Shown in pieces: positions 11,385 to 20,889 of a stretch of 64,000 nucleotides of DNA; the stretch's first letter is position 1, and each line of letters starts with the position of its first letter. The DNA lies in contig OX465596.1 in NCBI GenBank assembly GCA_950022295.1, positions 128,692,501 to 128,756,500 of the forward strand. The letters are read 5' to 3'. Made by a program: the position numbers and the translations under genes. The notes beneath the pieces were generated by a model that was given only the letters and a program-made list of their open reading frames with translations, did no database searches and was not told where the DNA came from. Source of the stretch: Bromus sterilis. Its lineage: Eukaryota > Streptophyta > Magnoliopsida > Poales > Poaceae.

Positions 11385-14300
11385 GTAAGATGGGGGTAGT
11401 GGTGAGGTTGCAGACGCACAAGCAATATATGAGTGGCTAACGGTCTATTTTTAGAGTAAGATGAGTACCAAGCATTCGATGAGGAATCGTCTCCGATGAA
11501 GAAGAAGTAGTCAAGGAACACACACGTTGAAACAATTTATTAAGATTATCTAAGTTGTTGTTTTTGTCTATGAACAAGGAGTAGGTCTCAAGTCGTCCAT
11601 AACCGTGGAGATGGCTTCTCGAAAAGATTTAACCCTGCAGGGGTGTACCAACTTCCCATTATAAGGCTCCGCATGCACGCCCATCTCTCTTAGTTGCTAC
11701 CCATCATAGGCAACCATTTTATGATTTAGTTCCAAGAGATCTGAAACAACAGGTCCCTCTAGCTAACAACGAACAAATCTGGGTGGCCCTCGGGGAGTTG
11801 ACACCCAATCCAAAAGCCGGCCACGCTCTCGGATCGGACTCTTCCGTCTGTCCAAGATCGAGGTAATTGATCACCTCACATGTGGGCAGCCCCCTAGCTC
11901 ACCAGTGTGGACCAACAGAGAAACCATGTCTCCGCTGGCCCAAGTTGTTTTAAAGGATATCTGCTAGGAGCGACCCGACAAACATATATGCATGGTTTGC
12001 AAATGGTAAATCAGCTTGGGCCACCTCTAGAAATGTTTGAAGCTAGGTAGGTAAGAAAAGGGGACACCATAGTATCCCACACATGGTTAGGCACACTTGT
12101 CAAGAGACACAATACTCAGAACTCGGGTCCTAGGTGACTCGAATGGAACAAAGCATCGGGGCGGGATAGCCTAGACCTTCCCTCCTTCGTTGAATATAAT
12201 CAACATTATAATAATCATATCATCCACAACAATATAATAATGTGATAGCCCAATCCAAGGAGTAACAGGAGGTAACAGTTGATAACATCCTAGCATGCAT
12301 ACTAAGCAGTGGCTGAGCAACGAGCAATAGTAACATAGTCGAACAAGGTTTGCTGGGATGTGGAGGGACATGGTTGTTTGGGTTTATCTGAGAGGCTTGA
12401 ATATAAATTGGTAGGATGAAGCAATCGTTCTATCCTACACCTAGGAGCGAGTGAGCTAAAAGTTATAAGCATGATATATGCTCCCCCATACCTGATGATA
12501 AGATGAAACCGAAAGTGTAGTCGATCGCAAGCTCGCATCGTCTCCGAGAGGTACCAGCGGAAGCACACAAGAAGGAAACACTGGAAAATGCAATCGACGA
12601 GCAAGCACCTATTACTACGAAACAATCACGAGCAAGCATCAACAAGAAGGAAACACGAGACAACACTCTGCTATCGCATCTATTGTCGAGATCGGTTACT
12701 AACGGGTTAAGTGGAGCACTCGTCACACACGACGATACCGCACATTTACGAAGGTTCAAGTTGTTTAGCTACCAACATGAGCAGAGGTTATTAACATGGC
12801 ATCTCACTCAATCATGGCATAGCACACAAACACGAGAAGAGGTGAAGTATAAGGTAATCTATCTATGCTAGTCAATTTAAGTGAGGTACAACCTAAACAT
12901 GGCATACACTAAGTGCCCCACGACAATTTAAGTAATTGGTACTGTTCTGCCCTAAAACATAGTTTAGGTTGGTTAACAGAAGAAAACAATAGCATAAACA
13001 CAAAGTACACAAAATTCTAATCAAGTTACATGTAAAGAACACTCCAAACAGAGTTACGGTTAAAAAGATACAAGAAAAACAAGTTTGGAACACAATCTGC
13101 CAACATCAGGAAGCACACTTTGAGCAATGCATAAAGAGGATAATGAATGCAAACATGCTCACAAATGATATGCAACTAAATTAGACATGGCAGGGAAGGC
13201 ATGGAAAAAGGAATCATGCAAAAAGGCATCATTGTTCACTAGTTACAAGCAACACAAAAAGCTATAAAACATTACTGGTCTAGGACTTAGTGAAAATCAG
13301 GAAAACAGGGCAGAAACTGTTATCATCATTCTGTATAAACAGGAGCAAAACTATATGCAAATGTGCAGCAACATGACATAGCAATATATGAGCATGAAGT
13401 AGGCATGATGGTGATCAGGTACAAACAAGAATCAAGGTCATAGGCATCACAGATCAAAAGATATTACGCGTGCAACATCGCATTGGAAAGTTACAGACTT
13501 AGTGAAAAACAGAGGTGGATGTCAACAACAGAAGGATAGCAACTTTGGAGCTGAAACTATCTATGACCAGAAATGTAAACATGACAATGCAATACATATA
13601 ATGGAAGTAGACATGGCATAGATCAAAATGACATATTGCAATGCTCAATAGGATGCACGGTTAAAAAGATATGGGGCAGCAAAGTAGCAACTTTATATAA
13701 ACAGCAGCACACTAACAACAGAGTAGCTACTTTGGGTGATGAAACAAACATCATGCAGCAGGCAAATATGACATGTGAACGCATAACATTGAAGTAGACA
13801 TGATGCTTAACAGTATGCAACAAGAATTAATAGCATATGCCTCATGCATGTGACACAATCATCAAACAAACTTGCAATAAAATAACAGCAGCAACACTTA
13901 ACAGAAATTAGAAGCACTTAACAGTCTGATGCCCACTTCAACAGTGATTAACAACATCAAGATGGCCTCAAATCAAAATTCTCACAAAAGATGAACTAAA
14001 ATACACACAAAACTAAACAATTTTCCTTTTGGGCGCAATGTGATCCGAGCTACGGTTTACTCGTAAACTTCAACGCAAAACAACATCAGCAGTATAATTT
14101 TTCCAGACTTAGCAAAATTTGAAAAAGGGAAAAATTGCGAGAAGAAAAAAAAAGGTTGGGGCGTCACCATGGGCCAAGCCCAGTTCGGCCGGGGTGGGCG
14201 AAGCGTAGCTGCGGCTTGCCTGCGGTGGGAGAGCGCAGTGGGCCGAGGGGAGGCCATGGGCCGCGGAGGCGCTGGCAGGCCGGCCCATGGCGGCTAGCGG

Positions 14301-14487
14301 CTCTGCCGTTTCGGGCCCGTGCCCTGTCGACGGCGGCGACTGCCCCGGTGGCTCTTCGGCCAGGAGGTGCTCGGCACGGCGAGGAGGAACCAGGGGGTGT
14401 GGGGTGCTGGTCGGCGACGTGGGAGGCCGTCGGCTCGGCGAGGGCGTCCTGGAGGAGCTCGGGTCGCCAGCGGAGGAGCTCGACCCA
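11385..14487 (-). repeat. Diverged long-LTR (LARD-like) fragment
   Basis: This aligns by eye with the LTRs at 44569-62087 over much of its length. Shared passages include caagtcgtccataaccgtgg with the gcaggggtgtacc words near 11640, agcttgggccacc near 12013, the cacgacgataccgcac passage near 12730, the AT-rich stretch near 12880-13900 and a GC-rich block at about 14160-14480. It lacks the characteristic LTR start and is cut at its GC-rich end by CACTA copy 2. It is more diverged than the three right-hand LTRs, suggesting an older insertion. Open frames in it (for example 14135-14539) fall in the GC-rich block and look non-coding. Confidence 0.75.
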
Positions 14488-14850
14488 CACTACTAGAGAA
14501 AAGCCTATACATGGAAATCTTATTGGTGGCGCATATTGAGTGTAATGCGCCACTAGGATGTAATGGGTGGTGCACTGGTTAAAAATGCGCCACCTCTAAG
14601 ATCTTAGAGGTGGCGCATATTGTGAAATGCGCCACCCATAAGGGTGGGCCAGCCCTGGATCCTCTTATATTTGGCACATTTAGCAAAATGCGCCACCCCT
14701 AAGAACCTTATAGGTGGCGCATATTGCTGATGCGCCACCTCTAAGTGCTTATGGGTGGCGCATATTGAAACTATAGGTGGCTCTTAGAGGTGGCGCATTT
14801 CCTATATGCGGCACCACTGACATGCAATATACGCCACCCTAAGTGTGGAG
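14488..14850 (+). repeat. CACTA terminal and subterminal palindromes (copy 2)
   Basis: The CACTACTAG terminus is followed by about seven GGTGGCGCAT...ATGCGCCACC units, some degenerate (start positions near 14525, 14566, 14608, 14660, 14714, 14754 and 14791). They match the array of copy 1 in form and in the CCTAAG / CTTAGAGG linkers. In En/Spm elements this region holds the regulator binding sites and the promoter of the first gene. Confidence 0.9.
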
Positions 14851-15086
14851 CTACCCTTATCTACTCCACCCCACCTACCACCTCTCATTCACTCCACACA
14901 CTTCTCAAACTATATCTACTCTTCTCACCTAGCTCTATTCGGTTTTGTGCTCCTCCCCACCTCATTTCTTCCATTTATCCATCCCATACTTTTCTTAAAA
15001 TCTACTTTGTTTCATATTAAAGTAAGTGGGCCTCCTCCGCAACTCTATTCTTCCATTTATCACCCATAATCCCCTTTATTAGCTTG

Positions 15087-15300
15087 GGATTTCATGTATA
15101 TGTGAATCTTGAGTTTGATGTATATGTGAAGTATATATGTGAAGCTTGTGGTAGTTTGAGGTATATGTGAAAGCTTGAGGTGGTTTGATGTATATGTGAA
15201 AGCTTGAGGTGGTTTGATGTATATGTGAAGCTTATGGTGGTTTGATGTATATGTGAAGTGTATATGTGAAGCTTATGGTGGTTTGATATATATGTGAATC
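15087..15300. repeat. Minisatellite in ORF1 leader (copy 2)
   Basis: About eight units around GTTTGATGTATATGTGAAGC, with variants such as CTTGAGGTG or CTTATGGTG. It is longer than the matching array in copy 1 (10185-10290). Confidence 0.9.
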
Positions 15301-15320
15301 TTGAGTTGCCAATGTTTTGC

Positions 15321-15464
15321 CGAAATGTTGATTCATTTCCGTTTCGGCAAATTTCTGGCGCACTCTCTGCATGCTCCCATGCATTATTAGGGAAGGTCAT
15401 GCCAAATATTTCCGGCGACGACCGTGATATATAATTGTGTTGCTCTCTGTACACACAGGCAATC
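15321..15464 (+). other. ORF1 leader module shared with ORF2 leader
   Basis: The leader starts CGAAATGTTGATT...TTCCGTTTCGG, followed by GCGCACTCTC and then AGGTCATGCC before the ATG. The ORF2 leader at 20693-20766 has the same ordered words (CGAAATGTTGATT, TTCCGTTTCGG, GCACTCTC, GGGCATGCC). Copy 1 shows the same pair at about 10070-10170 and 5676-5755. A likely acceptor, CACACAG, ends about 7 bases before the ATG at 15465. Confidence 0.65.
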
Positions 15465-18400
15465 ATGGTCCGCGAGATGCTGAGCGATATCACCGTGACT
15501 AGGCGGATCCAATGTGCGACACATGACATGCTACGGAATAGTAGGATAGATATAAGATGTCCGTGTCGGAGATGCAAACTGCAGTGCGTGACAGAGCCTG
15601 ATTCCGGAATATTGGAAAGACACTTGAAGCGTAATGGTTTGATGGATGGCTACACACGGTGGATAAGTGATGAAGCTGGTGAGGAGGAGGACGTCAATGC
15701 GCCAGTAAATGAGGAAGGGCAACCAGACAACAACGGCGGGCAAGAAGACGAAGAGCATCCCGTACATGATCATGAAGAAAATGCCGAAGCAGATCATGAA
15801 GATTGAGATGCCGGACATGAGGATTCAAGCTGGGTGCGGGACCCTCATGTTCAAGAGCTGCTTGTCAAAGAGGCGGTGAATGCAAGAGGTGCGGATAGAG
15901 AGAAGGCCAAGATGGCGCAACTCAAGAAAGATGCGATTACGAAGTTGTACGAAGGATGCAACGACGGGGATACCCGCTTGAATGTAAAACTTGGGGCTAT
16001 GTAGATGAAGGCAAACCAAAAATGGACCGACGAATGCTTCGATGATAACATGGCATTTTGGCACGATCGTCTTCTGAAGGGCAACACGTGCCCAACTAGT
16101 ATCGCTGAGGCCAAGGAAGTCCTTTGCCCTCTCGATCTTCCGCACGTTAAATACCACGTCTGCATAAATGATTGCATGATCTATCGGGGTGAGGACGAAG
16201 ATAAAACCACATGTTCGGTGTGCGGTGTTAGTCGATACAAGAGAGGGAAGAAAGTTCCTAGAAAAGTGGTATGGTACTTTCCGATCACTTCTCGTCTGTA
16301 GACGTATTTCGTAGATCCCGAGGAAGCAAAGCTCATGACCTGGCACGCAGATAGAAAGAAGCTAAAAGAGGATGACCCTTTCCCCCTGGATGCAGAAAAG
16401 GAGGAAATGCTGAGGCACCCTTCAGATGGTAGCCAATGGACTGCGTTGGACCTCGAATACCCAGATTTTGGGAAAGAACCAAGGAACATCAGGATTGGTG
16501 TGAGCACCGATGGAGTCAATCCGTTTGGCGGCCAGAGCAGAACACACAGTACCTGGCCCGTGTTTGTATGCATATACAACCTTCCCCCTTGGAAGTGCAT
16601 GAAGAAAAAGTACAGAACAATCTGTATGCTAGTTCAAGGGCCGAAACAACCAGGTACGGACCTCAATCTATATCTGCAGCTGTTGAAAGAGGAGCTAGAA
16701 ACGTTATGGAAAGACGGAGTCAATACGTGGGATGCCGCGGCAAAAGAATATTTCCCAATGAAAGCCGCGGTGATCACGACGGTGCACGACTATCTCGAAT
16801 ACGGATATTTCTCAGGGCAGGTGGTCCAAGGATTTTGTGCATGTGTTAGGTGCATGGATAATACAACGTACTGCCATCTACCAAATGATCCCGGATCTTC
16901 AAAAACCGTCTTCCAGGGGTCTCGGAGGTGGCTTCCCAAGAAACATGCGTGGATAAAATAGGGACATCTGTTCGATGGAAGCGAGGAGCTCCGAGCACCC
17001 CCAACTCGAAGGAGCGGCAAAGAAATCGACAACTTGCTGAAAACTTGGAAAGAGTGCCCCGCGCCGGGAAAGAAAAAAAAGAAGACTGAGCCGTTGATGA
17101 GGGTATGGAAAGCGAGGTATGTTTTCTAGGATTTGGAATACTGGAGTCTCCTCTGCAGTCCTCATAGCCTTGATCTCATGCATATCACAAAGAACGTGTG
17201 CGAGAGCTTGTTTGGCACGCTGCTCAACATGCCAGAGAAGTACAAGGACGGGCCAAAAGAAAGGAATGATTTGAAATTTATGGGCATCAGGAGGGAACTT
17301 CACCCCCCTAGTGACGACGATGATGAGCCGGAGGAGGAAGAGGATACGGAAACGCAAAACTCTCGCAAAAAAAAAGGGAGACCAAGAAGAAGACCAGTAT
17401 TGATCACTGCCCCCCGTCATGCTTCACTCTGTGCGAGGAGGAGATCAAGCGATTTATCCATTGCCTCATAGGAGTAAAATTTTCGAACGGCTGCGCGGGG
17501 AAGATAAGCAGATACCTAGACAAGGCGAAGCAACGTTTCAGGGGATGAAATATCATGACTGTGCCGTGCTGATGACGCAGATTCTCCCGGTTGCGATCCG
17601 AGGGATAATGGACGAACACGTCCGTAAAACGTTGTTTGGCCTTTGCAACTTTTTTGACGTCATATCTCGGAAGTCGATTTGCGCTACACAACTCAAAAGT
17701 CTACAGGAGGAGATCGTGCTCATACTATGTGAGCTTGAGATCTATTTCCCGCCCGCGTTCTTCGACATTATGGTGCATCTGCTGATCCATGTCGTGGAGG
17801 ATATCGTCCAACTCGGGCCTGTGTTTCTCCGTAGCATGATGCCGTTCGAAAGGACGAATGGACACATCAAAAAATATGTTCGTAACAGGTCCCGTCCAGA
17901 TGGAAGCATAGCGAAGGGCTTTCTAACCGAAGGGTGCATCTCTTTTTGCACGAATTATCTCAACACCGAGAACCCTGTTGGTCTGCCCGTCAACAAGCAC
18001 TTTGGAAGGATCGATGGGTGTGGTCACCAGGAGGAAAGCCGCGCAATGCATGTGAACTTCGAGGGTCGAGGCATCGACTTTGAAAGAGCAAGCCTAGTCG
18101 CGCTACAACACATCCAGCTGGTCGATCCTTGGATAATAAAGCACAAGGATGTAATCAGGAAGAAGTACAGTGACCAGGGCCTGCAGATAACGGACCAAGA
18201 TCCATGGCTAATCAAAGAGCACAACTCCGGTTTCATGACTTGGTTCAGGGACGAGCTTCGTGCTAATCCCCCGCAAAGGAACGCTTCCGAGGATGAAAAG
18301 ATGATATTCACCTTGTCATAGGGTGCCACACGCAACCTGATGACCTATCAAGCGTATGATATCAACGACTACACATTCTACACGGAGGAAAAGGACAATA

Positions 18401-18939
18401 ACTGCGATTACCAGAACTCAGGGGTAACGGGGATATTCTACACCGATGACGTCAAGGAAAGATTCTACGGAAGGATTGAGGACATATGGGAGCTCGACTA
18501 CTGTGGAGAGAAGGTGTCAATGTTCCGTGTGAGATGGTCCAAGAGCGTCGTAAAAGAAGACCGGTACTTCACCACCATTGTTATACCCGAAGCCAAATCC
18601 AAGTCTGCAGGCGCAAACGTCACCGCGAAAAATGAGCCATGGGTACTGTCTAGCCAAGTGGACCAATGCTTCTTCATTACCGACCCATCAAAACCAAGCC
18701 GCCTTGTAGTGAGGAGAGGCAAAAGAAACATCATCGGAAGGGATGGAGTCGCCAACGAGCAAGACTTTGACAAGTATGGCGACCCGAAGATGGAAGATGA
18801 CTACGCCGATCAGGATACGTACACCACAACCCTACCGAAGAAAGGTCTCCCGTTCAAGAGGAAAAGTGAAGGCTTCCCGGGCCTAATTTATTCAACCACG
18901 ACAAAGAAGGGCTAGAAGAAGATCGTGAGGAAACGCTAG
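15465..18939 (+). pseudogene. CACTA transposase (TNP2 family), broken, copy 2
   Basis: ORF1 starts at ATG 15465 (MVREMLSDIT). In order: the transposase-associated domain with CPCRRCK; an acidic linker; TNP2/Transposase_21 with CSVCGVSRY, GYFSGQ, CVRCMDNT and SLDLMHITKNV (about 15840-17250); an acidic, Lys-rich spacer; DUF4218 with MKYHDCAVLM and GPVFLRSMMPFER (about 17546-18010); and DUF4216 (about 18340-18900). In-frame stops lie at 15804, 16002, 16299, 16959, about 17127, 18319 and 18913. Two one-base shifts fall between 17400 and 17550, where CEEEIKRFIHCL lies in a third frame. Unlike copy 1 it keeps DUF4218. The ancestral protein would be the catalytic transposase. Confidence 0.92.
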
Positions 18940-19221
18940 CTAGATAGCTAGTTCTAAATTTAAGAAAATCTTGTGTAAGTTATGATCACTTTGTGTATGC
19001 ATGGATTTAATAGGCACTTCATAATTTATCAAAGTATTTGGTTCTCCACAAGATCAAATATATCACTCTAAAAAACAAAAGTATGAGGAACTAACAAATA
19101 ATCATTGTTTATCTAAAAAAATGAGTAGAAAATACCAGTACAATTGCATATGGCAAAATTGAAATTGAAAAAAAAATGGCAGAATTGAAATTGCAATAAT
19201 AAGTATGCAAAATAAAAATCC

Positions 19222-19345
19222 CTTATGGGTGGCGCATTTTGACCAAATGCGTCACCAAGTGGTTCCTTATGCGTGGCCCATTCTGTCAAAATGCGCCACC
19301 CATAGGAAACCACTTGGTGGCGCATTCTGGCAAAATGCGCCACCC
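19222..19345 (+). promoter_or_regulatory. Internal palindrome cluster upstream of CACTA ORF2 (copy 2)
   Basis: Three units of GGTGGCGCAT (or GCGTGGCCCAT) facing ATGCGYCACC lie 280 bases after the transposase stop and directly before the GC-rich ORF2 leader. They repeat the terminal array's units and match the cluster at 6805-6887 of copy 1. The likely role is a second binding region that lets ORF2 be controlled like ORF1; this is inference. Confidence 0.6.
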
Positions 19346-20667
19346 CTATGCCTTGACCTCCACGGCCCCTCCCCCTTGCTCGTCACAATCCATTCATCCC
19401 CAACCTCTCGAGCCCTAGCCGCCGCCGCACAGGAGCCACCCTAGCCGTCGCCGGAGGACCCGTCATCGACCACCGGAGCCTCATCACACCACCGGAGGAG
19501 CCCCCGCCCCCGCCGCTCCACCGGAGCCGTTGCCTCTGCGCCACTGGAGCCGCCCCCGCGCCACTGGAGGAGCCGCCACCACCGAAGCCGCCGCGGTGCC
19601 ACCGGAGGAGCCCCTACCCCTCTGCCTCTACGTCGCCCCCTGCATCCTCTGCTAGTACTCCGAGAAGGTCTGCCCATCCACCCCTCCCTTCTCCTCTCCT
19701 CTCATTCATTCCTTCCCTGTGCAGAGGAAACACGATTGATTATGCATGAGTTTGGTTTGGGGGTTGATTGCGTCCACATTGGTTCCATTGGTTTAGATTG
19801 CGTGCTCATTGATTCCACTGAGTCCTAGTTCTTGTTAAATTGGATTAATGGAACAGACAGCAGCCGAGCCCGTTTTGCACCGAATCTATCAGAAAGGTTG
19901 GAGTCTAGTAGTTAGTTGTAGGAGAAGTAGAGATTCTGGGTCATAATTTAGACAAGTTCTAGTGCTAGTGCCACTAAATTCAGAGCTAGTTCCCATGTTC
20001 TTTACTTGTGTGCCCCTGTTTTGGATTTTTAGCACAAGAGAATAAATAGAACTCCTAGGTACAAATAGAACACCTATGTCCAAATTTTCTGTTTTTTAGG
20101 TGGTTCAAAGTAGAACTTGCAAGTAGTATAGATAAATTCAAACAAAATAGGTTATAGATATTGTAACAAAGGTAAATATTCTAATATGGTAGATAAATGG
20201 ATGTATATGAAATTATGGGAAGATCAACTTATCTTTTTTATATATTGTAGTGCAAATTTTTGGATGAACTCCAGCAACTGTTATAAGTAGTGTTAAACTA
20301 ACTAGTAAAGCAGTTGATATGAAAAACATGCCCTGTGTTTAAATGTTGTACAAATACCTTGTTTACAATATGAAAAAAACCCAAGCAGGTGTAGAATTTG
20401 TTCTTAAAAGAATTAAAAGAGAGAGGAGGAAAACAAGCAATTGAATAGAATTTTAGGCTTCTAGCATAGCATATGTTGTAAATGATAAAGCAAAGTGACA
20501 AGTAGTTGCTACTGCTGCTGTTGTTATCAATATTTTTATCAATATTTTTTACAAGATGCTTTTCTTATCAACATTTTTATGCACTGTTTAGTGCATTGCT
20601 AGAATATGTACCGTTCTACAATATATATATGTTGCTTGTTCCTATATGTAGGCATTTTTTTGTGCAG
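19346..20667 (+). other. ORF2 GC-rich leader exon and intron (copy 2)
   Basis: A CCG-rich segment with many CACCGGAG words (19346-19680) is followed by AT-rich, intron-like sequence ending in a pyrimidine-rich TTTTTTTGTGCAG acceptor at about 20667. No protein domain is visible in either part. The layout mirrors copy 1 (5708-6804). Confidence 0.5.
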
Positions 20668-20732
20668 GTACAAATCATTATCCCCTTTCTCTCGAAATGT
20701 TGATTAACTTCCGTTTCGGTTGAGAATGGGGC

Positions 20733-20822
20733 ACTCTCATGTTAAGAAAAATAGCAAAGGGCATGCCGAATTTTTCGGTGAATTCGTGCATGACCTTTGC
20801 TATTTTTTTTTAACATGAGAGT
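20733..20822 (+). other. Hairpin in ORF2 leader (copy 2)
   Basis: Arms 20733-20766 and 20788-20822 are complementary apart from one mismatch (GGGCATGC against GCATGACC) and one extra T in the poly-T section of the right arm. The loop again contains CGAATT-type pairing. It is the counterpart of the perfect hairpin at 5619-5707 and lies about 70 bases before the ORF2 ATG. Confidence 0.9.
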
Positions 20823-20889
20823 AGTTGCATTTATTTACTGTGATAAGTAATTAAGTAGTTGCATTTCTTAATATTGTACTAGTGCAAAC

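Noticed and set aside
14135..14583. Possible host gene in GC-rich DNA left of CACTA copy 2
   Set aside because: All frames overlap one another and match the composition of the GC-rich leader block of the long-LTR family; no splice-linked domain is visible.
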